Positions 1-11,828 of a stretch of DNA of 64,000 bases are shown here, in pieces. Origin of the DNA: Owenia fusiformis (Eukaryota; Annelida; Polychaeta; Sabellida; Oweniidae); contig CAIIXF020000007.1 in NCBI GenBank assembly GCA_903813345.2, positions 36,604,759 through 36,668,758 of the forward strand, in the 5' to 3' direction. A program made the position numbers and the translations under genes. Under the pieces are notes generated by a model that ran no database searches, was not told the origin of the DNA, and was given only the letters and a program-made list of their open reading frames with translations. Position 1 is the stretch's first letter. Each line of letters opens with the position of its first letter.

Positions 1-2480
1 GCACCTCCTCAAATCCTCAGAAAATAGCCAAAATCCAACATATGATTGCTGAAATCTGTTGCGATACTTTCAGTCCTCCTTTACGATTTCAGGTATAGCC
101 CTGGATGTCCCTCTTTTTGAATGTATGACTTAGCTTAGAAATTAGATGTTGAAAATATTGTGGTCAGGTTTGATACATGTATTGTTAAAAGAAAAATCAT
201 TAGAGTTGAGGACTTAACCCTTGAGTTCCTAAGGGGGTGAGAGGTTAATAAATCCCCCAGTAAGTGTAACTGCTCCTAGGGATATTGTATACAGTGTAGT
301 AATTGATTGATTAAATGGATTATAACTAATAAATTATTATTTGATGATATTTATTATGTGATATAGCATTTTTACTTTTTCACATCAACATGTTCGATGT
401 AATGTTCTGCATTATCAAAATACATAAAGACATGGTTAATTAAAAGAAACATGTTTTCTCTATATTTTGTTATGCCCCTTCTGTAATTAAGCAATGATCA
501 TCTCCTATTACAAAATGTTGTTATGAATTATCAAATTATAATCACTACACTCCCAATAAAACAATTTGTCATCAGGCAATGGTAATTATTTGGGAAAATA
601 AGGATTATAAGGATCATACCCCCCCCCCCGGGCCTAGAAACTTCCGTTAGTGCAATGATATAAGGAACTCTAGGGTAAAAGGGTCTTGTCACATTAAAAT
701 CTTCATGTAGATCAAAAAAGTATATATGGTGATATGATCAATATGTTTCAAACAAACAGACATTGAAGAAAATGTTTACATACTGACTTTGCAGATGACA
801 TTTTCTAGCATAGTTGAAGAATTTTTTTCATTTATTGAAATGATAGTCATAAAATTATAATATCAGTGTCATTTGATGCAAATTACTGCAGTCCCACACA
901 TTCTGCTGAATGTAAAACAGAGTGAATAATTTTAAAATCAGCCTCTTCAGGAGTGGAATTTAACAGGAGATTTCAGTTATCATTTTCACAGATATTTGAG
1001 TTCTGTCAAATAGAGTTCCACTTAAAACAATCGTCAATCTTGACATTTGGCACACTTTTAGAATGCTGCTTTAATTTCTTTGTAATCTTTGAAAATTTGT
1101 CTTATATTACTTGGACAAAGGTATTCATATTTTTATGTAATGGTGTAATTTCTTCTATGGATTAAAGTTCAATAGGGGAAGCATCCATTCTTCGCATTCT
1201 TTCAGAATCCTTTACTGATGGAGACAACTAGCTAGGAGTCTAATATGAAATCTCTTCTTTGGGCTCCTTTACTAGATTTGATGGAGTATTCAAATATAGC
1301 TTTCCAAAACTCTCCAAATTTCAACATAAAAGTTAATCTTCATTTTCCCTTTGTCATAGCCATTGCATCAATCACGAAAGTTTTATCAATTTGTGGTATG
1401 GTTTCATCGATCTCCATTTCAAACCCCTTTTTAAGTTCTGATTTTACAGGATAAGATAGATGATCATTGTCAAACGAACTGTTTGTATCCATATAAGATC
1501 ATAGTTTACTCACACATTTCTAGGCAATGTGTGTCCAATTCCAGCCAATTCAATATTCCATATAACTGCATTCCAATTTACTACTCTCATAAACCCAAGG
1601 TCAATTTTGGATTCTAGAGAAACTAATGATCATAGGGAATAGCATGCCAAGTGCTTGTATTTGAATTTAAGTGGATTACTCATTTGGTAGACACCTTTAT
1701 CAAATGTTAAAGTGTTGTTGATTTTCAAGTTGTACAAGCACAGTGTCATGGGTGCTTTCTTTTCCTGACATAGTATAACATTGTGGTAAAAATTATCAAA
1801 TGCACCTAGTACAGTAGTTCTAGTTCATCATCTTGTATAAATGATATATCAGCAGTGAAACCTGTATATCCCAACATCTGACTATTGTTAACACCTACCA
1901 ATCATCCCAACACCTGACTTATCTGAAAACCAACCAATCTGAACACTTTTCCCCAGTTCAATTTTTCCTTCCTCCCATTGACTCCTATGTTTAAAAATTG
2001 AAATCTGAACACCTCTTAATTCGAACAGTGAACACTCATATTTGAAAAATCAACCTGTTTAACTTGAACTTTTTTTTACCAAATATCACATATTTCTTAC
2101 AAAATTGCTCAAATATTGTTATGATATCAAAACCTTTGAATTGGATTTTGGAATGCTATTAAGCTTTTTGGGTGGTCAGTATAAATATTATTAATATTTA
2201 TTAATATTTTTCATTGAGAATGCATTCATATTTCTTCAAAATCCAGAATATTGCAGATGTAAAAACCTCAAAATTCAAACCCTTCTAATTTGAACGCTTT
2301 TAGCTGGTCCAAATACTATATCTAGTAGCATTTAGATTAGAAAGATTTTACTGTTTTTCATGACTTTTCACTCCATCTATATGCAGCAGACTAACTGCTG
2401 CAACAGGTATATATTCTACACTTGGTCTCTAAGCTAAGATATCACAGTTGTTACTATTATGCTAATAACCTTCGATTATC
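1..2480. other. AT-rich intergenic DNA, no gene seen
   Basis: Short AT-rich reading frames only; none shows a recognisable domain or splice context. A run of ten C occurs near 620. The first 100 bases resemble 47397-47485, so the left edge begins inside a dispersed repeat. I see no RNA gene here. Confidence 0.6.
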
Positions 2481-2493
2481 AGGGCTCATTCAA

Positions 2494-2865
2494 GGCTGTA
2501 CCTGAATAACGTGAATTTGAGACCAATTTTCGAGATCAATTTTTTCAAATTTTGAACTTGTTTAAAACCTTAAACTTCCTTAAAACCCATCTAAATTGTG
2601 TTTTACATATTAGTTCCATACAGCAATACCATAAGTATCACCATAGAGGGATGGATCTAGAAACTATAGGGGTCTGCCATGGCTCTACCTGGAATTCGTA
2701 AATTTGAAACCTTATATTTACAATTTTTCAAATTTTGGACTTGTTTAAAACCTTAAACTTCCTTAAAACCCATCTTAATTATGTTTTACATCTTAGTTCC
2801 ACACTATAAAACCATATATATCATCATAGAGGGATGGATCCAGGAACTATAGGTGTCAGCTATAG
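2494..2865. repeat. Two-copy tandem repeat, unit about 185 bp
   Basis: Two adjacent units share a long block reading ...cttgtttaaaacct... followed by ...catagagggatggatc..., near 2560-2660 and 2745-2840. They differ by scattered substitutions and small indels. No coding content. Confidence 0.7.
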
Positions 2866-3598
2866 TCATACACAAAATCCAGTTGTCAAAAATGTCAGAA
2901 TTTTCGAAAAATCAACAATTTTTTTCTCAGCTCCTACTTCTTCCATGGCTTTGCATCTTTCAGGGTTACTAACCCTGCTATTGGGCACTTCACATGCATT
3001 TTTTCAACCTCTTACAGTGTCTAGTTGAAAAGTTAGGATCAAAATAGTAAGGAAATGGGTCACGAATTTGCCCCCTGGGGTACACACTTTGTACTAATAT
3101 TCAATTTTTTTAGGAGTAATCAGCATCAATTATACTGCAAATGATTCATATATATAATATCTATGTATGTCACTTACAAACATCAAAATATCTAAGGTTA
3201 TTTAGTGTGAACAATTTTTTTCCCCGGGGTGGGGTGTTTTTGTGGGGTAGGGGGCTAACTCTTCAAAAAAAGAACTTCCTACCACTCTGTGAAGCTATCA
3301 CCTAGGTGGAAATTTCATCCAAGACTCTCCCCTAACTGAAAATGCTGCCAAACCAACTATACTCCATTTATTGAGAATTTCCCTCCTCGCCCCTAGAGTA
3401 AATATGGCATGATACAGAGTCATATGAGATAAACGTTTTTATATTCGTATCTGTGCAAGATCGTTTCTACTTGATTCACATTGAAAATGTTTCTTGGACT
3501 TGAATGAAGGATCTAACACAGAGGTACGATAACTAATACAAGAAACTCTATATCTTCCTGGTTCTATTGGCAGATTGTTGAACTACACCATACACTAC
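2866..3598. other. No feature recognised
   Basis: AT-rich, with a G-rich patch near 3225-3250. No gene, repeat or RNA seen. Confidence 0.5.
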
Positions 3599-3599
3599 A

Positions 3600-3660
3600 T
3601 TGCATTGTATTGTATTGTATTGTATTGTAGTGTATTGCAGTGCATTGCATTGCATTACAT
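3600..3660. repeat. TGTAT/TGCAT pentanucleotide microsatellite
   Basis: Repeated tgtat and tgcat units run through this stretch; it has no coding meaning. Confidence 0.8.
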
Positions 3661-3810
3661 TACTTGTTATTACATTACATTTTATACATAGCAAGCTGTA
3701 TTACGTCTGCTTATTTGCTTTCAAATTGCCTTCTATTGAAAATCAGATAGAATATTTCCCCGTTTTTGCCAAAATATTCGCTTTATATAGAAACAAGATT
3801 AAGACAGACG

Positions 3811-4285
3811 AATGGCATTAGTGCTTGCCTTGCAATGGCATTTGTGCTTGCCTTGCAATGGCATTAGTGCTTGCTTTGCAATGGCATTTGTGCTTGCCTT
3901 GCAATGGCATTTGTGCTTGCCTTGCAATGACATTAGTGCTTGCCTTGCAATGGCATTAGTGCTTGCCTTGTAATGACATTTGTGCTTGCCTTGCAATGGC
4001 ATTTGTGCTTGCCTTACATGGCATTTATGCTTGCCTTGCAATGGCATTTGTGCTTGCCTTGTAATGACATTTGTGCTTGCCTTGCAATGGCATTTGTGCT
4101 TGCCTTACATGGCATTTATGCTTGCCTTGCAATGGCATTTGTGCTTGCCTTGTAATGACATTTGTGCTTGCCTTGCAATGGCATTTGTGCTTGCCTTACA
4201 TGGCATTTATGCTTGCCTTGCAATGGCATTTGTGCTTGCCTTACATGGCATTTATGCTTGCCTTGCAATGGCATTTGTGCTTGCT
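3811..4285. repeat. 23-bp minisatellite with a 91-bp higher-order unit
   Basis: About twenty copies of a 23-bp unit (gcttgccttgcaatggcatt plus three bases), some shortened to 22 bp where caatgg is replaced by catgg. From about 3968 the variants recur in fixed order: ttgtaatgac appears at 3968, 4059 and 4150, giving a 91-bp higher-order unit of four subunits (23+23+23+22). All frames are open because of the composition, but the length is not a multiple of three and no gene is implied. Confidence 0.9.
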
Positions 4286-4299
4286 TTACAATTAAACTG

Positions 4300-4915
4300 C
4301 ATTTTAAATTAGTTGTCTGACAAAAAGCAGATTCATTCAATTTCATGCAATTTCGGTGTTGCAATTTAAAATAGTATATACCATACAATATCATCTACAG
4401 AATTTCTTTCGGTACAAGCGATGTGCTCGTAAATGGTTTAAGAATATTTCTTATGGATTGATGCTTAGATCTAGTTTGTTTTCAGAGGCACCTAAGCCTT
4501 ATGTTAAAAAAACTCAATCCACCCAACATACCACTACATTAAGCGATAGATTTTAAAACAAAGCATTTAAGAAATTCAAGGATCCCATTAAAGTATGAAT
4601 CAAAACTGAACAAGTTTCTTAAAACGTTTTACAATTGTTTGAAGTTGAGGTTCTGTAGCCATATTCATTTGATCAATTTACAAACTGATAAAATACATGA
4701 TATATGTGAAAATATACATTTAGGATATAAGTCAAAATGTAATTTAGTTTTGAAATTAAACAAGTTTACAAAACAATCTACTTACAATTATCAGAGAACA
4801 TATATATCCATAATTAATCCTGATATTTGTAAATATGTAAGTAATCCAAATAAGCTTTTATGAATTCAGTCTCCAGTTAATGGCAAATAAGACTATTATT
4901 TGCTTCATAATAGTT
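4300..4915. other. No feature recognised
   Basis: AT-rich flank downstream of the terminal exon. Nothing supported. Confidence 0.5.
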
Positions 4916-4916
4916 T

Positions 4917-5160
4917 TCACATTGTTGTTTTATAACCGATCATTGTTGTTGTATCTCTTGGCATTGTTGTTGTTGTTGTTTGTGTTGTAATTGTCACTGC
5001 TTTCATTGTCTTTGATTTGTTGTTGTTGTTCTTGTTGTATTTATTGCCATTATTCGAGTAATTGACGTTGTTATTGTCAATATTGGTGTAATATCAGTGT
5101 TGTAATTGTCACTGCTCTCGTTGTCGTTGGTTTGTTGTTGTTGTTGTTGTTGTTGTTGTT
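4917..5160. repeat. (TTG)n-rich simple repeat in probable 3' UTR or flank
   Basis: Imperfect ttg trinucleotide runs, longest near 5130-5160. They lie 320-570 bases downstream of the NHL stop codon on the minus strand, so the 3' UTR may end with or run through them. Confidence 0.8.
5040..5045 (-). promoter_or_regulatory. Candidate polyadenylation signal AATAAA (distal)
   Basis: TTTATT on the plus strand reads AATAAA on the minus strand, about 440 bases after the stop codon of the NHL exon. Position and sequence only. Confidence 0.3.
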
Positions 5161-5165
5161 TTATT
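5160..5165 (-). promoter_or_regulatory. Candidate polyadenylation signal AATAAA (proximal)
   Basis: AATAAA on the minus strand about 320 bases past the stop codon, at the edge of the TTG repeat. It is the first canonical hexamer I noticed downstream of the gene, and is not otherwise supported. Confidence 0.35.
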
Positions 5166-5483
5166 TGTCAGTGTTGTTGTTTCTCACTCGTATCAGGACG
5201 CTGGGCTGAAACATATTTTTGATAATTAGTTGCAATTAAATTCATTAATCTGTTTGGCAAAAACAGTTCATTTTACTATAATTGTTTACTTCTATTGTTT
5301 ACAATCTGCTGTTTTACTACTTGTCTATTCATTTTATCAATAATTTGACATATTTGCTCATTTTCCTTCATTTGAAACCATTTATCATCCTTAATTAATG
5401 CATTTATAATGTTATATTCATGTAATAATGCAGTATTTGATTGATATTTGCTAATTGTTTTAATGTTTTGTTTTCTATTTACC

Positions 5484-6293
5484 TTACTTCCTGTATGTGA
5501 TAGTGAATATGTTGCCATCCATGTCTCCAACTATCAGTTGCCCCTCCTGGTTGATGGCAACAGAATTGGGGCCACGCACGCCATCTTTCTTGGAAAGCAG
5601 ATAGTGAAGGAATTTGGCGTCAGGGGTCAGGAGATGTACCCTGTCGTTGATACTGTCTGCAACTATGATGTGGTTGGCTGCATCTGTGCAGACACCATAG
5701 GGGGAATTCAACTCACCCTGACCACTGCCATAGTTCCCATATTTAAAAACTTCCCGGCCATCTTTATCCAATCCTTTAATACAATGCAGATCCCAGTCGC
5801 TGACTATGGTGACATCAGATGTTGTCGATGCCACATAGAAAGGGTCCTTGAATGTATTGGAAAGGGGAGTTGTGTCTCCAGTGGACGGATTCACACGGTA
5901 CACTGTCTTGGTGTTGTAATCACATACAAGCAGCTCACCTGCAGGGGTTGATGTAATACCCCGCAGCTGTAGCTCTCCAGGTCCTCTGCAGGTGATGTCC
6001 CGTGTGGGGGTCCCGTCTACACTGTAGACACTTATGGTGTTCGTGAAGTCGGTGAATGCCAGATGGCCATCGGAAGTTAATGTTACGTAACCGAACTGCT
6101 TTCCAAGATCTTTCAACTGGTTGTGCTCTCGGCCATATATCTTTGCAGAAACGGGATAACCGGTTAGCCGATTATATCCTGTTACTGCAAAATGGCCATT
6201 GGGAATGAGAGTTAGATCGAATATCGCATTTGATCGTAGATTCTTCTTCTCCACTATTGGCTCACAGAGTTTCATTGCCACAAGCTTGTTGAA
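5484..6293 (-). CDS. Terminal exon: NHL-type beta-propeller, C-terminus of the composite gene
   Basis: A 269-codon exon ending in a stop. It starts after a clean acceptor (pyrimidine-rich, ttgatttcAG) and enters in phase 0 with Phe-Asn-Lys-Leu. It reads as successive propeller blades: short strands ending in patterns such as GHLAFTDF, GELLVCDY, HIIVADSINDRVHLL and GQLIVGDMDGNIFTI. The best NHL match is a GxGxGELNSPYGVCTD block followed by VADSxNDRVHLL. The length suits about six blades. NHL propellers bind protein or RNA and close TRIM2/3/32/71-type proteins, but no RING or B-box is seen here. The nearest upstream exons are 20- and 32-residue coiled-coil exons, also phase 0. The binding partner is unknown. 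The family call is firm; the claim that it belongs to the same transcript as the 44-46 kb exon is inferred from strand and phase. Confidence 0.87.
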   Translation of the reverse strand, partial: FNKLVAMKLCEPIVEKKNLRSNAIFDLTLIPNGHFAVTGYNRLTGYPVSAKIYGREHNQLKDLGKQFGYVTLTSDGHLAFTDFTNTISVYSVDGTPTRDITCRGPGELQLRGITSTPAGELLVCDYNTKTVYRVNPSTGDTTPLSNTFKDPFYVASTTSDVTIVSDWDLHCIKGLDKDGREVFKYGNYGSGQGELNSPYGVCTDAANHIIVADSINDRVHLLTPDAKFLHYLLSKKDGVRGPNSVAINQEGQLIVGDMDGNIFTITYRK

Positions 6294-7030
6294 CTGAAAT
6301 CAAATAAAAACAAATCATCAAAACATTAATATAAAATTTAGCATCAATATTTCAAGTCGAATCTATACATTTATGAGATCAAAACAAATAATTTTAATGA
6401 GTTTTATATGAATTTTCTAAACTAATTTTGTAGTAATTTGAATTGAAGATAATCCGACAAGTAATTAGGAGGATCAAACACAAGTTTTTACTTTGACTTA
6501 TTGGAATTTGCATTAAACGTAACATTTTGTTGTTTATGAGATCTATAATAGTTTGTGTGTATCTTCAAAGTCCAAATAAACAATTACAAATAAATAATTC
6601 ATACTACCTGATATTTAGATAATTGTAGCGCACAATAATGTTATGTGTTACTGAATAGAACAAGCAGACGAATATGATGCGTTGCAAAAGTTATCTTAGC
6701 AAATTTTAGCGCCATAAACATCATTTTAGGGAAAGGGATGAAAACGAAGTTTTGTTTACTTTTTGTTGCATTGAACCTGTATTGATTTTCTAGCTGCCAA
6801 CCCTCGCTAAAAATAAATAAACTGGTCCACAAAGATCCGCTGTCAATCAAGTTCGCTCTATTTTGAGATTTTGTTGCACAGATTGGCCACCTGTTCATCT
6901 TATTAAAAAATGCATTACCCTTACAATATTCTATTTAAAATCATGTAATATTTGAATTCTTGACAATGCAGTATTATTAATAATGAGTTCAAAACTTGTC
7001 TTTTTGATTTTACTTCTGAGCTACATTCTA
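6294..7030 (-). other. Intron, first part; nothing recognised
   Basis: AT-rich intron DNA upstream of the terminal exon, with no domain-bearing frame. Confidence 0.5.
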
Positions 7031-7267
7031 CAGTTGGGGACATAAATAAATGACAGGTGGATTTGCTGAAGTGAGGATTTCCCGTGTTAAAAATAAGAGA
7101 ATTTACAAGAGGTCATACATCAGTGGATGAGATTATACAAAATGTAAAATATACAAATTTTAAGGGATATATATCTAGACAATATTTGAAATTATGGGCT
7201 TTCAGACCACCATAATTAGGAAATGGTGATCGAAAATCGACCTGTCATTTATTTTTGTCCCCAACTG
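7031..7267. mobile_element. 237-bp TA-flanked MITE
   Basis: Ends read cagttggggacataaataaa and, inverted, tttatttttgtccccaactg, so the terminal inverted repeat is about 35 bp. TA dinucleotides lie directly outside both ends (7029-7030 and 7268-7269), as for Tc1/mariner elements. No coding capacity. Confidence 0.8.
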
Positions 7268-7707
7268 TATCTCGAGAGTTTATGTTTAATCATTTAAAAT
7301 AAAGGCATAAAATCTTATTTTTAGTTTCTGATTTTTTGTAAGGTTAAATGCGCTTTGGTTAACCATTATTATATATAAGACCAAGCAAAATAAAACGCCC
7401 AGAACTTTCTTAATACTTGAGCTAGAATGTTGAAATGAAAGTATTTTAAATCTGACAACATTCCACAAGGTTTGTTTATTATATCATGTTTCTATAGATG
7501 TGACGATTTAGTGAATTTAAACGTTGAAACAGTAAACAATTTGTTTACAGTGATTTTAAGGGATCTGAATTTGGCTTAACTCCATATCATTCCACTTTTC
7601 TTACTTTACTGCTATCATTTTCCATAATTTTATTCATCATTAGATTGGACCATTAAGTATAATTCAATGTGGAAATAGTTAAGGAGTTTTCAATAGAGAG
7701 TTTTATA

Positions 7708-8749
7708 CAGGGTGTTCAAAAACGCAACCAAAAGAAATCGCTAAATCTTGGAAAATATTGAACCAATTGTGTTCATCCTTTATGCCTGGGTCACATTTGT
7801 ACCGATTTATCGGATGGCACCCGGCCGATTGAGTATACTGTTCACAATTGTATTCAGTTGTATTACTCAATCGGCCGGGCGCCGGGCGATGAATCGGAGC
7901 AAATGTGACCAAGGCATAAATGAAAGAAAGAATCGAAGATACCTTAAATGAATAGCCCGTGTAATTGTAGAAAAACATTATGACACCTGCTCAGAAGACA
8001 TTCGTAAAAGAGAAATGCTTCAAAACGGAGTCATGGGTGTTCAAAAAATGAAACCGCAATAAAAAAATAAGCTTCATTCAATGTGTGGTTAGTAGGTGAA
8101 GTTTCATCAAAATCACTCCAGTGAGTTTATGGACGAAATGCCGTCTGAAGTCTGCCTGAACCAAGACGTATATGACTGACTCTATTTTGAATGTCTCGAG
8201 CAGGTGGCAAGGGTATCAATTACAAGAGCTATACATTTAAGGTCTTTATTTCCTGAAATAATGAACACAATTGATTAAGCATTTTCCAAGATATAGCGAT
8301 TTATTTAGGTAAGGTGCTTATTTGATCTAAGCCATGATACAACCGAAACAGAAACATTTAAAAAAAAGTAGCCGTGTGGCCTGCCAAAAGTAATAATCAA
8401 GGGTCAGAATACCAACCGTCTAAAGTAATGTACCAATAATAGCATTTGGGAATGCTAAATATATAATTAGTAGTATTTGAAAGAAGCGTGTATTAAATAT
8501 TTCAAAGAACTACCGAGAGAGCTCTAAATGATGCAATGGATTATATAACTACACGTATCTGCTCCTCTCTTTAAATCCATTATTAGTAGAAAGCCATCAA
8601 TTGAGCAAATTGGTGAGATATTGACTGATCAATTATATGCCAGTTCGTCCAGAATTGAAAAAGATTCGTAATGACATTTTAGTGTAACTTAAGGGCCAGG
8701 TGATTCGAATTGAATGTGGATGGGGAGACGGTCATTATGAGACACCCTG
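7708..8749. mobile_element. Probable mariner-type element, 1042 bp, asymmetric ends
   Basis: Starts cagggtgttcaaaaacgcaa and ends ...gacaccctg, flanked by TA on both sides. The first 70 bases match the left end of the element at 41991. The right end shares only the terminal ten or so bases in inverted form, so this may be a chimera or two half-elements. No transposase is readable. Confidence 0.5.
7780..7920. mobile_element. 141-bp stem-loop MITE, GGTCACATTTG family, copy 1
   Basis: Begins ttatgcctgggtcacatttg and ends with its inverse (caaatgtgaccaaggcataa). Inner arms repeat gcccggccgattgagta in inverted form. It lies inside the larger element at 7708-8749. Related copies are at 12066, 14527 and 27761. 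Confidence 0.85.
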
Positions 8750-8879
8750 TACTACTATCACTTTCTAAAGAAATGCGCTTTGGCAGTCTTGATGTGTATT
8801 ATGTTGAATGGTGTTTCAAAATCTGAAGGCAATCATTGAGCTATACATGAATGACAGTTTCATCCTTTTATGTAGTGTT

Positions 8880-9560
8880 ATTGAGCGATGTCACTTCATC
8901 TGGTTTGTTTGGTAATTTAAGATACCACTTGGCGAAGCACTAAGATGAAAAGCGCAAGCCACATGGTACCATAGTTTAGATTCAAAAATCAAGATACTAC
9001 TAGATGGTTATGGAACCAAAATTAAAAGGAAATATTGTAATTGCCTTCAAATTGTCAATGTCAATAAAATAAATAAGTATAACATCATGTGGTGGAGCTG
9101 CCGGTGATTGCCGACATGCAACTTTTCATTTTCTCAGAGATGTGTCTTAGCGAGATCAATAGTGCAAAAAATAGTTCATTCATGGACCGAAGAGTGAAAC
9201 TTTCCAGACATCATCAGGACACCATTCCATTTGATTGAATAGCCAGGGCAATTTTTGTGGCTCATTAGAATGACCGGAAAATTGCAAATTCCCACTCCCA
9301 TTAATCCTCGGGGGAGGGGGAGGGGGAAATTATTTTTTTGTTAAATCACTTTTTTGAAAATGATCCAATGTCACTGTTTTCCAGTGTTTTAAAACAATTT
9401 TCAAGATTGCATCAGTATTTTCCATGGATATTTAAACAATATTAGTTGTAATTGCCTTAAAATTGTCAATAAAATGAATAAATATAAGATCATGTGGTGG
9501 AGTTGCCGGTAATTACCGACATGCAACTTTTCATTTTCTCAGAGATGTGTCTTCCAAATA
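8880..9560. repeat. Dispersed repeat with two copies of a 90-bp core
   Basis: The core catgtggtggagctgccgg...cagagatgtgtctt occurs near 9075-9150 and again near 9480-9555. Upstream text (gcgcaagccac..ggtacc, atggaaccaaaatta) is shared with 12250-12350 and 12500-12800, so this is one repeat family scattered through two introns. No coding sense. Confidence 0.7.
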
Positions 9561-10305
9561 TTGAACATTATTATTTCCATGCCGTGATGCTCGTTCTCTC
9601 ATTGGTCAATTAGGGAAAAAACTGGTAATGGTAAAAAACGTCAGTGTATCATTCTCATGAAGTGAGATATCTCTGTCTCTGGGAAATTTTCATTGCGATT
9701 CCAAATTAAGTTAGAAACACATTACGCATTTTGTTGATTGTGCCATCTTGTTTCATTGATTAGAATACCTTAAAGCAATTTAAACATTTTCCCGACATGA
9801 ACTTTTAAGAAAATACAAAGATGATAGGCGTCCAAGGCACACTTATTTTGTCTTTTTCGCCCTCTTTATAGCAGAATTTAATTAATCGTTCAGGAACTGA
9901 GAAGTTATATATAACGCATAGGACTTTAGAAATGAATGTGAATCTTTTTTGCAAAATGACAACTTAACGTGCGTTAAGTTTTTATTAAAGATATGACATA
10001 GCTAACCACAAAATTCAGCAATTCATAGAAATGGTTGCTTTAACTTTAAAAGAAATTTGAATATTAGAGTATTTTGAATGCTCACTCCTGTGTGAAAAGT
10101 ATTTTTAACGATCTCTCGTGAGTAAAGGATATTTTGAATGCTCTCTCATGTGTGAAGAGTATATTTTGGATGGTGTTTCATATCTGGTGCCTTGCTTTTT
10201 GATCATTTTTTAAACAAAAAAGTATATACGTAATATCTTGTCATTTACCTCTTTTTATGACATATTTAGTATCTGTACATATTACAATTTTACTTATCAT
10301 CCTCT
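9561..10305. other. Intron DNA with a short three-fold motif
   Basis: Around 10070-10170 a roughly 50-bp phrase (tgaatgctc-ct--tgtgtgaa-agta) recurs about three times. Nothing else is recognised. Confidence 0.45.
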
Positions 10306-10309
10306 TACC

Positions 10310-11340
10310 CCCTATCACACCAAATTAGTTCGCTTCTTTCGAGTCATACAAAAAAGTCGTACAATGGACTAAATCTGATTGCGGTCTTGAAAAATGTATA
10401 AAATAATTAGCTACTTCGCCCATAAACAGTCTTCAATACGTCCATCTCAATCGCAGTTCGTTCAGATCGCACCATGTCGGTGTGTACACGTACTGCAAAC
10501 GATATCCGATTCAACAACGTCGTTAACGCGTCCCTAGTAGGGTCTAACTATGGCAATTACACTCGTCTAGTATCTCAACGTTTGATGTACGTTGTCAAAC
10601 GATCTAATTACTCAGATGTGAGTAGGTAGTTACCAGTTTCGCCACCAGGCGGCTAAGTCGGGGGAAATAACATGTCAGGGTATTACAAAGTTCCTTAAAC
10701 TTAAATATTCATCAGTTTTAGTGGTTCACTTTTCATATTACCCTTATGTATCTGATAGTTATACAAATTAAAAAAAAGAAAATATTATTTGCCCAACACA
10801 AGAAAAGATATTTCACTTTTAGTGATTTTACAACATGGGGTCTATGGGAAATCTCCCCGACCTAGAAGTCGCATTTTCGAAGAAAATTAAATTTTCAAAA
10901 TTGATAAACTCTTCAAAACCACATTTCTAGATGTTACTTTACATGTAGATTCCAAATATGACATCAGTTTGACTGAATTTTGAATTTTAAATGACGTAAA
11001 TCAAGATTATTCCTACTCGCATCTATTCTATTACAGAACGGTATGGTCGCAATCAAATGCTGAAATGATTCTAAATTGTATAAAATCACCTTTCCGTCCG
11101 AGCACGTCCATGAATTTCGAAAATAGACCATAGATAGTTGCAGCTACGTTCATTCCGTTCACTCACAGTTTTAAACCAGTTCGACACCGTTTTGAAGAAT
11201 GCAGCAGTGAAACTAGTAAAGTTTAGTGTGATAGCTATTTTTGCCGACTCTTTCATCAGCATTCGTTCATATATGCTTTCATCTCGTCTTTATTTCGTCT
11301 GCAGTACGTTGCAACGTTGCAGGATGTAAGTTTAGATCGT
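10310..11340. repeat. Dispersed repeat, copy 1, split by an insertion
   Basis: Segments 10310-10610 and about 11032-11330 match the two halves of an uninterrupted copy at 40376-40850 (shared: ccctatcacacca, aacgtcgttaa, tccctagtagggtc, gaacggtatggtcg). The middle is a separate inserted repeat. The function of the family is unknown. Confidence 0.75.
10614..11030. mobile_element. Insertion of about 415 bp inside the dispersed repeat
   Basis: It begins agatgtgagtagg and ends cctactcgcatct, a 13-bp terminal inverted repeat with one mismatch. It interrupts a repeat whose intact version is at 40376. Its left two thirds match 29400-29640. The exact target duplication is not clear to me. Confidence 0.6.
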
Positions 11341-11647
11341 TTTTTAAATGCAATCAGTTTTAAAAAAAATATATACTCATCGTCCGAGCACCAGTGTTCA
11401 AGATCGGAGCAAATGATAACGATAATAGCCAGTGCAATGGTTTCCTTCTAGGTTTAAAGCACGACAGTTCGGTTCATAGTACGTTGAGCTCTAAAGTTAC
11501 TCGTTCTGAATGCATCGTGACGACCACGAGACAGTCTAATCCGTTCGTGCACAGTTTAAGCCCATGTTCGAGAAAAAAGTGAGAACTGGTTTGGTGTGAT
11601 ACAAGGGTAAGGGTAAGCAATCCACATATATTAAACTACATATTTAC

Positions 11648-11707
11648 CTTTGCTGCCTGCTGCAATACAGTTATTGATTGGGCAAGGGCATTTTGAAGTT
11701 GCTGTAC
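11648..11707 (-). CDS. 60-nt linker exon (20 residues) of the composite gene
   Basis: Flanked by an acceptor (ttatattatAG) and a donor (GTAAAT), phase 0 at both ends, no stop. It encodes a Gln/Ala/Leu-rich helix beginning VQQLQNALAQ. It lies immediately before the NHL exon in transcription order and continues the coiled coil into the propeller. It is short, so the call rests on splice signals, phase and composition. Confidence 0.6.
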
Positions 11708-11828
11708 CTATAATATAAAATTAAGAAAGGAGAACGTGATGCCAAAGCATTTTTGTGAACTACCTATAGTACTTGAATGAAACAAAATAATTCTTGATAA
11801 GTGTCTATGTATTCATAAGTGTTGATAC

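Noticed and set aside
3799-4394. Long open frames in several phases over the minisatellite
   Set aside because: They arise from a repeated 22-23 bp unit without stops; the periods are not multiples of three and no homologous protein pattern appears.
4917-5160. TTG repeat as a CRISPR or other structured array
   Set aside because: Simple trinucleotide slippage; there are no spacers.
5448-5951. A 167-residue plus-strand frame opposite the NHL exon
   Set aside because: It is a shadow of the NHL coding strand; the minus strand shows the propeller motifs and splice acceptor.
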